From contig NZ_AP023355.1 in the NCBI RefSeq assembly GCF_016865425.1, forward strand, positions 6,012,198 through 6,076,197: DNA of 64,000 nucleotides, read 5' to 3'. The DNA is from Actinocatenispora thailandica. Lineage in GTDB: Bacteria; Actinomycetota; Actinomycetes; Mycobacteriales; Micromonosporaceae. Shown one piece after another: positions 50,760 to 62,684 of this stretch. The notes beneath the pieces are model-generated. The model was given only the letters and a program-made list of their open reading frames with translations, was not told the DNA's origin and made no database searches. The translations under genes were made by a program, and so were the position numbers. Within the stretch, counting starts at the first letter, position 1. Each line of letters starts with the position of its first letter.

Positions 50760-53320
50760 TGGTCCTCCTCTGTGGACTGCGCGTGCCGGGCCCGGTGCCC
50801 CGCGCCGTCGCCGGTACTGCGCCCTGCGCCGGCCCCCGGCGCCGCGCCGTCGGTACGGATCGACACCAGCGCGCCGGCGTCGGTACCGAGGGTGCGGCGG
50901 ACGGTGCTGCCCGCCGAGTTCGTCGGCAGCCAGACCACCCGGTCCGGCATCACGCTGATCCGCAGCGGCAGCGTGATCGCGCCGCGCTCGGTCGAGACGG
51001 TGACCTGCGCGCCGTCCTCGGCGCCGATCTCCGCCGCGGTCGCGGCGGACAGCCGCACCACCGCGGGCCGGGCCGTACCGGCCAGGAACTCCGCGTTGTC
51101 CTGCAGGCTGCCCAGGTCGAGCAGGTGGTGCCAGCTGGCCAGCACGGCCTGCCCGGCATCCGGCGTCGGCAGTTCGGCGGCCGGGTGGCTCGGCGGCGTC
51201 GGCCGCACCTCGTGCGCCGGCAGGCCGGCCAGCTCGGCGCGGATCCGGCGCGGGTCGCCGGTGCCGAGGGCGATGCCCATCTCGTCGGCGATCGAGTTCA
51301 GCACCCGCGCATCGGTCATCGCGCCGGTGGACAGCACCGTGTCGAAGATCCGCAGCCGGCCCTCCCAGTTCAGGAAGGAACCGGCCTTCTCGACGACCGG
51401 CGCGACCGGCAGCACCACGTCGGCGTGCTGCGGCACCCAGCCGTCCCGCAGTTCCAGCGAGACCAGGAAACCGACCGCGTCCATCGCCTGCTCGGCGGCG
51501 GCCGGATCGGGCAGGTCACCCGGGTCCACACCGCCGACGAGCAGCCCGGCCAGCTGCCCGCTGGCCGCCGCGACCAGCATCTCCGCGGTGTCCCGGCCGG
51601 GCGCGGACGGCAGCGAGTCGACACCCCAGTACGAGGCGAGCTCGACCCGGCCGGTCAGGTCCGACACCGGACGCGCGCCCGGCAGCAGGGTCGGCAGGCA
51701 GCCGGCGTCCACCGCGCCGCGGTCACCGGCCCGGCGCGGCACCCAGGCCAGCCGGGCGCCGGTGGTGTCGGCCAGCAGCGCCGCCGCGGACAGCCCGCCG
51801 GGCACCGCCGCCAGCCGCTCGCCGACCAGGATGATCGCCCCGTCGGTACGCACCGCGGACCGGGCCTGCTCGGCCTCGGGCGACGAACCGATCGCGTCGC
51901 CGGCCAGCGCGGTCAGCAGCTCCGCCTCGGCACCGGGGACCACCGGCAGCAGGGTGCCACCCGCCTTCGTCACACCGGGGCTCGCGAACGGCTGGGCCGA
52001 GAACAGCCGCAGGCCGTGCTTGCGGTGTCCCTTGCGCAGCCGCAGGAACAGCGATGGCGCCTCCTCCTCGGCCTCCAGGCCGACCAGCAGCACCGCGGGC
52101 GCCCGCTCGACGTCGGTGAACGTCACGCCACCGTTGTTCGGGCTGACCCCGGCCGCGTAGTCGGCCAGGAACGCGGTCTCCTCGGCCGAGTGCGGCCGCA
52201 CCCGGAAGTCCACGTCGTTGGTGGCGAGCGCCACCCGGGCGAACTTCGCGTACGCGTAGGCGTCCTCGACGGTGACCCGGCCGCCGGTGAGCACCCCGAC
52301 CCCGCCGTTGTCCCGGGCGGCGGCGAGCCCCTCGGCCGCCACCCGCAGCGCCTCCGACCAGCTGGTCTCCCGCAGCGTCCCGTCCTCGTCGCGGACCCGC
52401 GGGTAGACGAGCCGGTCCGCGCCGTTGGCGTACCGGAAGGCGAACCGGGTCTTGTCGCTGATCCACTCCTCGTTGACCGCGCTGTCCTCGCCGGACAGCC
52501 GGCGCATCACGCTGCCGCGCCGGTGGTCGACCCGGATCGCGTCGCCGCCGGCGTCGTGCTCGTTGATCGACGGCGTACTCACCAGGTCGAACGGACGCGA
52601 GTGGAACCGGTAGTCCGAGCCGGTGAGCGCGCCGACCGGGCAGATCTGGATGGTGTTGCCGGAGTAGTACGAGTTGAACGGGTCGCCGGAGGTGTTCGTC
52701 GCCGCGTGGTCGCCGTCCAGGTAGGGCGTGTCGGAGAAGACGCCGATCTGCTCGGCGGCACCGCGCTCCATCAGGTCGATGAACGCGTCGCCGGCGATCT
52801 CCTCGGAGAACCGGGTGCAGCGCTGGCAGAGCACGCAGCGTTCCCGATCGAGCAGTACCTGGGTGGAGATCGCGAGCGGCGTCGGGTACTTCCGCTTCTC
52901 CTCCACGAACCGCGAGTCCGGCCGACCGTTCGCCATCGCCTGGTTCTGCAGCGGGCACTCGCCGCCCTTGTCGCAGATCGGGCAGTCCAGCGGGTGGTTG
53001 ATCAGCAGGAACTCCATGATCCCCTCCTGGCCCTTCTTGGCCACCGGAGAGGTCAACTGCGTCTTCACCACCATGCCGTCGGTGCAGGTGGTGGTGCAGG
53101 AGGTCATCGGCTTGCGCTGGCCCTCCACCTCGACCAGGCACTGTCGGCAGGCGCCGGCCGGTTCGAGCAGGGGGTGGTCGCAGAACCGCGGGATCGCGAT
53201 GCCCAGCTGCTCGGCGGCGCGGATGACCAGGGTGCCCTTGGGCACGGTGGTCTCGATGCCGTCGATGGTGAGCGTGACCGTCTCGACGATCTCGCCGTCC
53301 TTCTGCTGCGTGACGGTCAT
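50756..53320 (-). CDS. nuoG: NADH-quinone oxidoreductase subunit G
   Basis: Large Fe-S subunit of the NADH-oxidising module, 854 residues. [2Fe-2S] Cys47, 58, 61, 75; the His109/Cys113/116/122 cluster ([14 protein letters not shown]); [4Fe-4S] Cys162, 165, 168 plus a later Cys (QICPVGAL). The remainder is a molybdopterin-oxidoreductase-like domain without molybdenum ligands. C-terminal tail rich in Gly/Ala. Starts 1 bp after nuoF. Confidence 0.95.
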   Translation of the reverse strand: MTVTQQKDGEIVETVTLTIDGIETTVPKGTLVIRAAEQLGIAIPRFCDHPLLEPAGACRQCLVEVEGQRKPMTSCTTTCTDGMVVKTQLTSPVAKKGQEGIMEFLLINHPLDCPICDKGGECPLQNQAMANGRPDSRFVEEKRKYPTPLAISTQVLLDRERCVLCQRCTRFSEEIAGDAFIDLMERGAAEQIGVFSDTPYLDGDHAATNTSGDPFNSYYSGNTIQICPVGALTGSDYRFHSRPFDLVSTPSINEHDAGGDAIRVDHRRGSVMRRLSGEDSAVNEEWISDKTRFAFRYANGADRLVYPRVRDEDGTLRETSWSEALRVAAEGLAAARDNGGVGVLTGGRVTVEDAYAYAKFARVALATNDVDFRVRPHSAEETAFLADYAAGVSPNNGGVTFTDVERAPAVLLVGLEAEEEAPSLFLRLRKGHRKHGLRLFSAQPFASPGVTKAGGTLLPVVPGAEAELLTALAGDAIGSSPEAEQARSAVRTDGAIILVGERLAAVPGGLSAAALLADTTGARLAWVPRRAGDRGAVDAGCLPTLLPGARPVSDLTGRVELASYWGVDSLPSAPGRDTAEMLVAAASGQLAGLLVGGVDPGDLPDPAAAEQAMDAVGFLVSLELRDGWVPQHADVVLPVAPVVEKAGSFLNWEGRLRIFDTVLSTGAMTDARVLNSIADEMGIALGTGDPRRIRAELAGLPAHEVRPTPPSHPAAELPTPDAGQAVLASWHHLLDLGSLQDNAEFLAGTARPAVVRLSAATAAEIGAEDGAQVTVSTERGAITLPLRISVMPDRVVWLPTNSAGSTVRRTLGTDAGALVSIRTDGAAPGAGAGRSTGDGAGHRARHAQSTEEDQ

Positions 53321-53321
53321 G

Positions 53322-54638
<1,317 letters not shown>

Positions 54639-54640
54639 CC

Positions 54641-55342
54641 TTACCTGCCCTCCTTGGACGGGATCGGCGTGTTCGGGTCGAAGCCCGGCACCGAGATGTT
54701 GTGGTCGGCGGCCAGCCGGATGCCCCGCAACGTCGGCTCGCCGGTCGCGTTGTCGGCGACCGCGCCGGGCCGGCCGTCGCCGTACCCGGCGAGCTGCTCG
54801 CCGATGCCGGACAGCCCGGCCGGCTCCGCCCCGCGGTCCGGGTGCGGCACCTCGCCGGCCTGCAGCCGCTGCACGATCTCCATGCCCTTGGCCTCGTCGA
54901 CGTTGTTGTAGAACTCGTAGTCGACGGTCAGCACCGGCGCGTAGTCGCAGGCCGCCAGGCACTCGGCGTGCTCCAGCGTGATCGTGCCGTCCTCGGTGGT
55001 CTCCTCGTGGCCGACCCCGAGGTGCTTCGACAGGGCCTGGTAGGTCTTGTCGCCGCCCATCATCCCGCACAGCGTGTTGGTACAGACGCTGACCAGGTGG
55101 TTGCCGGTCCGACCACGCTTGTACATGGTGTAGAAGGTGGCCACCGCGCCGACCTGGGCCCGGGTGATGCCGAGCTGCTCGGCGCAGAACCGGATGCCGT
55201 CCGGCGTGACCTTGCCTTCCACCGACTGCACCAGGTGCAGCAGCGGCAGCAGCGCGGACCGCTCCCGCCCCTCCGGGAAGCGCGCCCTGATCTCGGCCGC
55301 GCGCTCCCGGTTCTGTTCGGTGTCCAGCTCTTCGTACGACAT
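54641..55342 (-). CDS. nuoE: NADH-quinone oxidoreductase subunit E
   Basis: 233 residues. Thioredoxin-like [2Fe-2S] protein: Cys87 and Cys92 in VCTNTLCGMMGG, Cys128 and Cys132 in HAECLAACDYAP. The C-terminal ~70 residues are a Gly/Pro/Asp-rich extension. Overlaps nuoD by one base. Confidence 0.95.
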   Translation of the reverse strand: MSYEELDTEQNRERAAEIRARFPEGRERSALLPLLHLVQSVEGKVTPDGIRFCAEQLGITRAQVGAVATFYTMYKRGRTGNHLVSVCTNTLCGMMGGDKTYQALSKHLGVGHEETTEDGTITLEHAECLAACDYAPVLTVDYEFYNNVDEAKGMEIVQRLQAGEVPHPDRGAEPAGLSGIGEQLAGYGDGRPGAVADNATGEPTLRGIRLAADHNISVPGFDPNTPIPSKEGR

Positions 55343-56694
55343 CAGCGATCAACCCCACCCATGACCGGGTCCAGTGATGCGCCACCGGCGACCACGTCGG
55401 CGAGCAGGCCGCCCTCGGAGATCGCGGGCAGCGCCTGCAGGTTCACGAAGCTGGGTTCGCGCACGTGTACGCGGTAGGGCCGGGTGCCGCCGTCGGACAC
55501 GGCGTGGCAGCCGATCTCGCCGCGCGGCGACTCGATCGACGTGTACACCTGGCCGGCCGGTACCCGGAAACCCTCGGTCACCAGCTTGAAGTGGTGAATC
55601 AGGGCCTCCATCGACTGGCCCATGATGTTCGCGACGTGGGACAGCGAGTTGCCCATCCCGTCGGTACCGATCGCGAGCTGTGCCGGCCACGCGATCTTCT
55701 TGTCCTCGACCATCACCGGGCCCGGCTCCAGCCGGTCCAGCACCTGCCGGACGATCTTCAGCGACTCCTGGCACTCGTGGAACCGGACCATCCAGCGGCC
55801 GTACACGTCGCAGGTGGTCTCGGTCGGCACCTCGAAGTCGAACTCGTCGTAGCCCAGGTAGGGCATGGTCTTGCGCAGGTCCCACGGCAGGCCGGCGGAG
55901 CGCAGTACCGGGCCGGTGACGCCGAGCGCGAGGCACCCCGACACGTCCAGGTAGGCCACGCCCTTGGTCCGGGCGTGCAGCACCGGCTGGCCGTTCATCA
56001 GGTTCTCGTACTGCTTGAGCCGCTGCGGCATCACCTTGAGGAACTCGTTGATCGCGTCGAGCGCGTCCTGGGTGACGTCCTGCGCGACACCGCCGGGCCG
56101 CACGTACGCCATGTTCATCCGCAGGCCGGTGATCAGCTCGAAGATCTCCAGGATCATCTCGCGCTCACGGAACCCGATGATCATCATCGTGGTGGCGCCG
56201 AGTTCCATGCCGGTGGTGGCGAACCAGACCAGGTGCGAGGCGATCCGGTTCAGCTCCAGCATCAGCACCCGGATCAGCCGGGCCCGTTCGGTGACGTCGA
56301 TGCCGAGCAGCTTCTCCACCGCCAGGCAGTACACCGTCTCGTTGGCGATCGGCGACAGGTAGTCGGCGCGGGTGACGAACGTGGAGCCCTGCGTCCAGGT
56401 GCGGTACTCCATGTTCTTCTCGATGCCGGTGTGCAGGTAGCCGATCACCGGACGCACGTCGGTGACCGTCTCCCCCTCCATCTCCAGCACCAGCCGCAGC
56501 ACGCCGTGCGTCGACGGGTGCTGCGGGCCCATGTTGATGACCAGCTTCTCGTGGTGCAGCGGGTCGTCGGAGCCGACGATGGTGTCCCAGTCGCCACCGG
56601 TGACGGTGTAGACCTTGCCCTCGGTGGTGTCCCGGGCGGTCGCCGCGAACGGGTCCTTGGCCGAAGCCCGGCTCGACGTTGAATGCTCGGTCAC
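55342..56694 (-). CDS. nuoD: NADH-quinone oxidoreductase subunit D
   Basis: 49-kDa-type subunit at the quinone site, 450 residues. [75 protein letters not shown] and [16 protein letters not shown] are all present. It is the only nuoD in the window, so it would have to serve both sets if the second complex is made. Overlaps nuoC by 4 bp. Confidence 0.96.
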   Translation of the reverse strand: MTEHSTSSRASAKDPFAATARDTTEGKVYTVTGGDWDTIVGSDDPLHHEKLVINMGPQHPSTHGVLRLVLEMEGETVTDVRPVIGYLHTGIEKNMEYRTWTQGSTFVTRADYLSPIANETVYCLAVEKLLGIDVTERARLIRVLMLELNRIASHLVWFATTGMELGATTMMIIGFREREMILEIFELITGLRMNMAYVRPGGVAQDVTQDALDAINEFLKVMPQRLKQYENLMNGQPVLHARTKGVAYLDVSGCLALGVTGPVLRSAGLPWDLRKTMPYLGYDEFDFEVPTETTCDVYGRWMVRFHECQESLKIVRQVLDRLEPGPVMVEDKKIAWPAQLAIGTDGMGNSLSHVANIMGQSMEALIHHFKLVTEGFRVPAGQVYTSIESPRGEIGCHAVSDGGTRPYRVHVREPSFVNLQALPAISEGGLLADVVAGGASLDPVMGGVDR

Positions 56695-57575
56695 TTGTAC
56701 TGCCTCCGCTCGTCCGGCGGTGGGATCTCGGCGCCCTTGTACTCCACCGGAACCCCGCCCAGCGGGTAGTCCTTGCGCTGCGGGTACCCCTCCCAGTCGT
56801 CCGGCATGAGGATCCGGGTCAGGTTGGGGTGGCCGTCGAAGACGACCCCGTACATGTCGTAGGTCTCCCGCTCCTGCCAGTCGGCGGTCGGGTAGACCTT
56901 GGTCACCGACGGCACGTGCGGGTCCTCGACGCTCACCGCGACCTCCAGCCGCACCCGGCGCCGGAAGGTCATCGAGAGCAGGTGGTACGTGACGTGCAGC
57001 CGCCGCGCCTCGCCCAGGTAGTCGGTGCCGGAGACGTCGGAGCAGAACTCGTACCGCAGCGCCGGGTCGTCCCGCATCGTCTGGCAGACCTGCGCGATGA
57101 ACCGCGGCCGGATGTGGATGGTCAGCTCGTCGCGATCGACACTGACCATCTCGATGGCCTCGTCGAACTGCGGGAACGCCGCGGCCAGCGCATCGACCGT
57201 CTCGTCGAAGTACGACCCGTACGGCCGTTCGGCGGGCGCCACGGTCGGACGGCGACGCACCAGCCCGCCCATCCCGGAGGTGTCACCGGAGCCGATCACG
57301 CCGAACATGCCCTGCTGCACCGGGTTGCTGGTCGGCGCGCCGCCGCCGGAGACCATCTCGTCCAGGTCGTCGGTGGCCTGCAACGCGTCGATGCTGTCGG
57401 TCGGGTGCTTGACCGGCAGCGGGTCCGGCTCGCCGGCCGCCGCGTGCCCCGGGTAGACCTTCTCGTTGGCCGGCCCCTCGGACACGTCCTTGCTCTGCGG
57501 CATTCGCTCGCCGGCGGGCTTCGCGTCGGCGGACGGCCTGTCCTCCGCGGGATGCGGAAGTTTCTCGTCGGCCAC
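56691..57575 (-). CDS. nuoC: NADH-quinone oxidoreductase subunit C
   Basis: 294 residues, GTG start with GAAGGGA. The first ~115 residues are a hydrophilic extension ([20 protein letters not shown] onwards). The NuoC core runs from about 130 to 280: [35 protein letters not shown] and [20 protein letters not shown]. Confidence 0.95.
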   Translation of the reverse strand: MADEKLPHPAEDRPSADAKPAGERMPQSKDVSEGPANEKVYPGHAAAGEPDPLPVKHPTDSIDALQATDDLDEMVSGGGAPTSNPVQQGMFGVIGSGDTSGMGGLVRRRPTVAPAERPYGSYFDETVDALAAAFPQFDEAIEMVSVDRDELTIHIRPRFIAQVCQTMRDDPALRYEFCSDVSGTDYLGEARRLHVTYHLLSMTFRRRVRLEVAVSVEDPHVPSVTKVYPTADWQERETYDMYGVVFDGHPNLTRILMPDDWEGYPQRKDYPLGGVPVEYKGAEIPPPDERRQYK

Positions 57576-57577
57576 GA

Positions 57578-58261
57578 CTATCCCTTCCACCGGTCGCGCG
57601 CCACCGGCGCCTTGTCGTCGTTCTCGTGCATCCAGTTCTCGATCCGCAGCTGCTCCTGCCGACCCTCGGCCGCGGCGGCCGTCCACTGCCGACGCTTCGC
57701 CTTGTTGTAGCGGTAGCTCGACGGCATGGTGCCCGGCCGTACCGCCGGGGCCGGCTCGGTCAGCGCCTTCTCGGCCAGCTCCAGCCGGCGCTTCTCGCCC
57801 AGCGGCTCGTGCATGATCTTCTCGTGCAGCTTGAGGATCGCGTCGAGCAGCATCTCCGGCCGCGGCGGGCAGCCCGGCAGGTACATGTCCACCGGGACGA
57901 CGTGGTCGACGCCCTGCACGATCGCGTAGTTGTTGAACATGCCGCCGGAGCTGGCGCAGACGCCCATCGACAGCACCCACTTCGGGTCGGCCATCTGGTC
58001 GTAGATGCGGCGCAGCACCGGGGCCATCTTCTGGCTCACCCGGCCGGCGACGATCATCAGGTCGGCCTGCCGCGGCGAGGCGCGGAAGACCTCCATGCCC
58101 CAGCGGCCGGTGTCGTAGCGGGCCGCGCCGGTGGTCATCATCTCGATCGCGCAGCAGGCCAGGCCGAACTGTGCCGGCCACATCGACGACCGGCGAACGA
58201 CGTTCACCAGCTTCTCGACCGAGACCAGCAGGATGCCGGGCAGGTTTTCCTCTAGGCCCAT
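57578..58261 (-). CDS. nuoB: NADH-quinone oxidoreductase subunit B
   Basis: 227 residues from ATG 58261. Cluster N2 ligands Cys36-Cys37 (GLACCAIEM), Cys102 (GVCASSGG) and Cys131 (PGCPPRPE) all present. C-terminal basic extension. 16 bp after nuoA. Confidence 0.96.
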   Translation of the reverse strand: MGLEENLPGILLVSVEKLVNVVRRSSMWPAQFGLACCAIEMMTTGAARYDTGRWGMEVFRASPRQADLMIVAGRVSQKMAPVLRRIYDQMADPKWVLSMGVCASSGGMFNNYAIVQGVDHVVPVDMYLPGCPPRPEMLLDAILKLHEKIMHEPLGEKRRLELAEKALTEPAPAVRPGTMPSSYRYNKAKRRQWTAAAAEGRQEQLRIENWMHENDDKAPVARDRWKG

Positions 58262-58277
58262 GTCGTCACGCCTCCCC

Positions 58278-58637
58278 TTAGTCCCAGTCCAGCCCACCGC
58301 GACGCCACACGTAGGCGTACGCGATGAACACCGTGACGATGAACAGCACCATCTCCACGAAGCCGAAGAAGCCGAGCATGTCGTACGACACGGCCCACGG
58401 GTACAGGAAGATGATCTCGATGTCGAAGACGATGAACAGCATCGCCGTGAGGTAGTACTTGACCGGGAACCGGCCGCTCGGCGCGGGAGCCGGCTCGATC
58501 CCGCACTCGTAGGCCTCCATCTTCGCCCGGTTGTACCGCTTCGGGCCGACGAACGGCGCGATCGTGCAGGAGAAGAGCGCGAACAGGCCGCCGAGGACGA
58601 ACAGCCCCGCAATCGGCACGTACGGCGCGATCGACAT
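58278..58637 (-). CDS. nuoA: NADH-quinone oxidoreductase subunit A
   Basis: 119 residues, three helices; [20 protein letters not shown] with the conserved Cys, [19 protein letters not shown], then a C-terminal helix. First gene of the nuoA-N operon. Directly repeated GCAATAGG sequences lie upstream at 58686-58715. Confidence 0.96.
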   Translation of the reverse strand: MSIAPYVPIAGLFVLGGLFALFSCTIAPFVGPKRYNRAKMEAYECGIEPAPAPSGRFPVKYYLTAMLFIVFDIEIIFLYPWAVSYDMLGFFGFVEMVLFIVTVFIAYAYVWRRGGLDWD

Positions 58638-58685
58638 CGCCTTGTCTCCAGTTCCCGGCGCACCCGATGGCGCGCACGTCTGCCG

Positions 58686-58715
58686 CCTATTGCCAAAACC
58701 GATTCACCCTATTGC
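58686..58715 (-). promoter_or_regulatory. Direct repeat upstream of nuoA
   Basis: CCTATTGC (GCAATAGG on the minus strand) at 58686-58693 and again at 58708-58715, start-to-start distance 22 bp, about two helical turns. They lie 49-78 bp before the nuoA ATG. A dimeric activator or repressor site is possible. No Rex-type TTGTG..CACAA was seen. Confidence 0.4.
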
Positions 58716-58768
58716 GGGTCGGCGTCCGCGCTGCTAGCGGGGGTGGCGCCGGCTCGCCAGCCGGCCCG

Positions 58769-60184
58769 CTACACGGCGGGCGCGACGCGGGTCAGCGTGT
58801 TGATGATCCGGTCCATCGCGTCACCCCCACGGGGGTCGGTGAGATTTGCCAGCAGTTTGAGCACGAACCGCATCAGCATCGGGTGCGGCATGCCGTGCCG
58901 GGTGCAGAGCTTCATCACGTCCGGGTTGCCGATCAGCTTCACGAACCAGCCGCCCAGCCGGTAGTAGCCGCCGTACCGGTGGGACAGCTCGCGCGGGTAC
59001 CACCGCAGCATCCGTTCCCGGGCCGGACCGGACCGCGCCGACAGCGCCTGCGCGGCGACCTCGGCGGCCAGTTCGCCGGACTCCATCGCGTACGCGATGC
59101 CCTCGCCGTTGAACGGGTTGACCATCCCGGCGGTGTCGCCGATCAGCATGACGCCGCGGGTGTAGTGCGGCACCCGGTTGAACCCCATCGGCAGCGCCGC
59201 GCCGCGCACCGGCCCCGTCGCGTACTGCTCGTCGTTGAGCTGCCACTCGTCCGGGGTGCCGGCGAGCCAGTCGGTCAGCATGGTGCGGTAGTTCGCCTGG
59301 CCGAAGCTGGCCGAGGAGTTGAGCACGCCGAGACCGACGTTGACCCGGCCGTCACCGAGACCGAAGATCCACCCGTACCCGGGCAGCAGGGTGTCCCGGT
59401 TCGCGTCCCGGCCGTCCCGCAGCTCCAGCCAGGACTCCAGGTAGTCGTCGTTGGTGCGGGACGGGCTGTCGTAGTAGCGCCGCACCGCGACCCCGATCGG
59501 TCGGTCGTCGCGTTTCGCGATGCCCAGCGACAGCGCGAACCGGCCGGACACGCCGTCCGCCGCGATCACCAGCGGGGCGCGGAACTCGACCGGCCGCTTG
59601 TCCCTGCCGACCGTCGCTGTGACGCCGACGACCCGGCCGGCGGTGTTGGTGATCGGGCCGGTGACCGTGGTCGAGGTGCGCAGCCGCACGCCGGCGCCGA
59701 CGGCGCGGGCGGAGAGGATCTCGTCGAAGTCCAGCCGGGTCCGGGTCAGCCCGAACTCGGGGTAGCTGGCCAGGTCCGGCCAGTCGAGCTGCAGCTTGAT
59801 GCCGCCGCCGATCACCCGCAGCCCCCGGTTGCGCACCCAGCCCGGCGCGTCGATGTCGACGCCCATCTTGACCAGCTGCTTGACCGAGCGCGGCGTCATC
59901 CCGTCGCCGCAGACCTTCTCCCGCGGGAACTCGCTCTTCTCCAGCTGGAGCACGTCGAGACCGTGCTGCGCCAGGTAGTACGCGGCGGCCGAGCCACCCG
60001 GGCCGGCGCCGACGACGATCACGTCGGCGGAGCCACCGGACTCCTCGACGGAGCCGAGCGGCTCGGGGTCGATGCCGGTCGCGGCTGCGGCGGGTGCCGC
60101 GTCGGTCGCGGTTGCGGCGGGTGCCGCGTCGGCCGCGGTCACGGCCGGTGCCGCCTCGTCCCGGGCACTGCCGGCGTCGGTCAC
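58769..60184 (-). CDS. menJ: Geranylgeranyl-reductase family flavoprotein, menaquinone reductase MenJ-like
   Basis: 471 residues. FAD-dependent reductase; the mycobacterial homolog MenJ saturates one isoprene unit of menaquinone. N-terminus (1-50) is an Ala/Asp/Thr repeat. The Rossmann motif is DVIVVGAGPGGSAAAYY (54-70), followed by REKVCGDGMTPRSVKQLVKM, VIAADGVSGRFALSLGI and MLIGDTAGMVNPFNGEGIAY. Cytosolic face of membrane. Adjacent menG and nuo genes support a quinone role. Confidence 0.87.
   Translation of the reverse strand: MTDAGSARDEAAPAVTAADAAPAATATDAAPAAAATGIDPEPLGSVEESGGSADVIVVGAGPGGSAAAYYLAQHGLDVLQLEKSEFPREKVCGDGMTPRSVKQLVKMGVDIDAPGWVRNRGLRVIGGGIKLQLDWPDLASYPEFGLTRTRLDFDEILSARAVGAGVRLRTSTTVTGPITNTAGRVVGVTATVGRDKRPVEFRAPLVIAADGVSGRFALSLGIAKRDDRPIGVAVRRYYDSPSRTNDDYLESWLELRDGRDANRDTLLPGYGWIFGLGDGRVNVGLGVLNSSASFGQANYRTMLTDWLAGTPDEWQLNDEQYATGPVRGAALPMGFNRVPHYTRGVMLIGDTAGMVNPFNGEGIAYAMESGELAAEVAAQALSARSGPARERMLRWYPRELSHRYGGYYRLGGWFVKLIGNPDVMKLCTRHGMPHPMLMRFVLKLLANLTDPRGGDAMDRIINTLTRVAPAV
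60078..60158. repeat. 27-bp in-frame repeat in menJ N-terminus
   Basis: Three units starting at 60078, 60105 and 60132, 27-bp period, encode nine-residue A(A/T)DAAPAA(A/T)-like repeats. Confidence 0.8.
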
Positions 60185-60287
60185 GATGACCTCTCAGACG
60201 AACGATCGATGGGGGCGATCGGGTCGCTTGTGAAGACTTTCACGAGCACCGATGCCGAGTGTAGGACGGGCAGCGGGAGCATGGCTG

Positions 60288-60303
60288 GTTAGGCCGACCT
60301 AAC
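60288..60303. promoter_or_regulatory. IdeR/DtxR-like palindrome upstream of menJ
   Basis: GTTAGG-CCGA-CCTAAC is a perfect palindrome with the TTAGG/CCTAA half-sites of the iron regulator IdeR/DtxR, but the centre differs from the known consensus. 104 bp before menJ and 128 bp after menG, both on the minus strand. It might also be a chance match. Confidence 0.35.
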
Positions 60304-60431
60304 TTCCATCCCGAGCGGCTGGTGGCCGCCCTCTCCCACGAACCGCAGACCGGGCATCCCCGTCGATGCGACCTGCGGCTCCCCCTCACCATGTCATCAC
60401 CGGGACGCCGCCCCGCACACGGGTACGGACC

Positions 60432-61148
60432 TCAGCGGCGCACCGCACGATGCAACGCCACGATCCCGTCGAAAAGGTTGCGCCACGCGACCTGCCCCCA
60501 ACCCGCGGTACCGATCCGGCGGGCCAGCTCGGCCTGCTCCGGCCATTCCTGGATCGACTCGGCGAGATAGACGTACGCATCCGGGTTGGACGAGACCCGC
60601 CGGGCGACCCGGGGCAACGCCGCCATCAGGTACTCCTCGTACACCATCCGGAACGGAGCGAACGTCGGGTGGCTGAACTCCGCCACCACCAGTCGGCCAC
60701 CCGGCCGGGTCACCCGCGCCATCTCGGCCAGCGCCGCGTCGACGTCCGCGACGTTGCGCAGCCCGTACGAGATGGTCACCGCGTCGAAGCTGTGGTCGGC
60801 GAACGGCAACGCCATCGCGTCACCGGCCACCATCGGTACCGACCGGCCCCGCTGCCGGCCGGTGCGCAGCATGCCCTGGGAGAAGTCCGCCGCCACCACC
60901 GTCGCGCCGGACCGGGCCAGCTCCTCGGTCGACACCCCGGTACCCGCGGCGAGATCGAGGCATCTGTCCCCCGGCCCGAGCCGCAACGCCCGCCGGGTCG
61001 CCTGCCGCCACCACCGATCCATGCCGAAGGTCAGCACGGTGTTGGTCAGGTCGTACCGGTCGGCGACGCCGTCGAACATCGCCGCCACCTCGTGCGGCTG
61101 TTTGTCCAGGCCAGCCCGGCCCGCGGGAGACTCGATCACGGTCACCAC
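60432..61148 (-). CDS. menG: Demethylmenaquinone methyltransferase
   Basis: SAM-dependent C-methyltransferase that makes menaquinone from demethylmenaquinone (MenG/UbiE family). About 238 residues; three GTG starts (61148, 61145, 61139) are in frame and cannot be separated. Motifs: [60 protein letters not shown] and [17 protein letters not shown]. Followed at 60431 by menJ upstream region, same strand. Confidence 0.93.
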   Translation of the reverse strand: MVTVIESPAGRAGLDKQPHEVAAMFDGVADRYDLTNTVLTFGMDRWWRQATRRALRLGPGDRCLDLAAGTGVSTEELARSGATVVAADFSQGMLRTGRQRGRSVPMVAGDAMALPFADHSFDAVTISYGLRNVADVDAALAEMARVTRPGGRLVVAEFSHPTFAPFRMVYEEYLMAALPRVARRVSSNPDAYVYLAESIQEWPEQAELARRIGTAGWGQVAWRNLFDGIVALHRAVRR

Positions 61149-61200
61149 TCTTGCAGACCACCCCGCCCGCCCCGACAAGGTCCCCAACCACCGCCCCGCC

Positions 61201-61274
61201 CCGGGGTGGCGCGGCGTGACCAGGCCCGGGGTGGCGTGGCGTGACCAGGACCGGGGTGGCCTGGCGTGGCCAGG
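61201..61274. repeat. 25-bp tandem repeat upstream of a permease-like gene
   Basis: Three units of CCGGGGTGGCGTGGCGTGAC-type (61201-61224, 61225-61249, 61250-61274). They lie in the divergent gap between menG and the next gene. Confidence 0.8.
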
Positions 61275-61346
61275 CCCGTGCAGGCGTCTGCGGCGGGCAT
61301 CGGGCGGTTATGCTGCGGTCCGTCCTTTTCGGAGAGGTCGGCCGCC

Positions 61347-62582
61347 ATGAGCCAGCAGGAGTCACCGGAGCCGCCGCACGACCCCGTGCCCGGCACCACC
61401 GCGTCCACCGGCCCCGGGATTGTCGGGCCACCGCCGCCAGGCGCCGCACCGTACCCGGCGGACCCCGCCGGGCCGCCGGGAGCGGCAGTAGCCGGGGCAC
61501 CCGGTGACGCGCGGCCGGCGAACGGCGGCCCCGCCGGGCCGGCGGTCGTCACGCCCGGTGGCGCGCGGCCGGCGCTCGGCCTGCTGCGGGGCGACGACCC
61601 GCTCCTGCCCCACCTGGCGTGGGAGGCGGTGCTGCTCGTCCTCGCGGTGCTCAGCGTGATCGTCACCGTCGTGGCCGCGCCCGGCGGGCCGGTGGCCGAA
61701 CAGTTGCTGCGCAACACCGCCTCGATCGGTCTGGTGGCGAGCGCCGTGGCGGTGTCGTTCCGTACCGGAACGCCCAACCTGGCGGCCGGTGCGATGACGA
61801 CCGTCGCCGGGCTGCTCACCATCCATCTGGTCGCCGCGCAGCACTGGGGCGAGCTGACCGCCGGTGCCGCGGCGGTGCTGGTGGTCACCGTCATCGGACT
61901 CGTCCTCGGCGGCATCACCGGCCTGCTGTCGGTGCCGGGCTGGGCGGTGACGGCCGGCGGCATGGTTCTCCTGGTCGGGATCGCGTTCCTCGCGACCGGC
62001 GCCCGGGCCGTGGCTCTCGACGGCGGCACCGGCGCCCCCAGCGGCGTCCTGTGGTTCGTGCTGTTCGCGGTCGTCTCGCTGGGCGGGGCCGGGCTGTGGC
62101 TGGTGCCTCCGGTACGCCGCACCCTGAGCGCGGTCCGCCACCCCGGGGACCCGAGCGCGTGGAACGCACCCGGCGCGTTCGGCGCGCTCGCCGGGTTGAC
62201 GCTCTCCGGGCTGTTGTGCGGGCTTGCCGGCGCCCTCCAGGCCTACCAGTACCGGGCGATGTCCCTCAACGACGGCATCACGGTACTGACGATCGCGATG
62301 GCCGCGGCGCTGCTCGGCGGCGCCAGCGTGTTCGGTCGGCGGGCCGGGCTCACCGGCACCGTGCTCGCCTCCCTGATCCTCGCCGGGATCGTGACCACGT
62401 TCGCGCTGCAGGGGGTCAGCGAGCCGGGCGGTGAGCTGACCGTCGCGGGGGTCGCGATCATCGTCGGGCTCGGGGTCAACCGTGGCCTGGAGCTGCTGTC
62501 CAGCCTGCTGTCCCGCCGAGCCGGCGCCCGCCGGCCGGGCCTCCCGACGGTCGCCGCCGCGCCGCCGGGTGCCCGCCCGTAG
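61347..62582 (+). CDS. Multi-pass membrane protein, ABC sugar-permease-like, orphan
   Basis: 411 residues from ATG 61347 with GAGAGG upstream. Proline/glycine-rich disordered N-terminus (1-75), then eight to ten helices. The arrangement NTASIGLVASAVAVSFRTGT, PNLAAGAMTTVAGLLT and DGITVLTIAMAAALLGGASV recalls BPD_transp_2 permeases (RbsC type). No ATPase or binding-protein gene is adjacent in the window. Function unknown; it may be a diverged permease. Confidence 0.7.
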   Translation: MSQQESPEPPHDPVPGTTASTGPGIVGPPPPGAAPYPADPAGPPGAAVAGAPGDARPANGGPAGPAVVTPGGARPALGLLRGDDPLLPHLAWEAVLLVLAVLSVIVTVVAAPGGPVAEQLLRNTASIGLVASAVAVSFRTGTPNLAAGAMTTVAGLLTIHLVAAQHWGELTAGAAAVLVVTVIGLVLGGITGLLSVPGWAVTAGGMVLLVGIAFLATGARAVALDGGTGAPSGVLWFVLFAVVSLGGAGLWLVPPVRRTLSAVRHPGDPSAWNAPGAFGALAGLTLSGLLCGLAGALQAYQYRAMSLNDGITVLTIAMAAALLGGASVFGRRAGLTGTVLASLILAGIVTTFALQGVSEPGGELTVAGVAIIVGLGVNRGLELLSSLLSRRAGARRPGLPTVAAAPPGARP

Positions 62583-62684
62583 CGAGGGATGCGCCGCGGC
62601 CGGCACCGGGCGGCTCGGGGTGGCACCCGGCGGCTCGCGGCCGGCACCCGGCGGCCCTGGGCTGGGGCGCTTCGGCGCCGAAGC

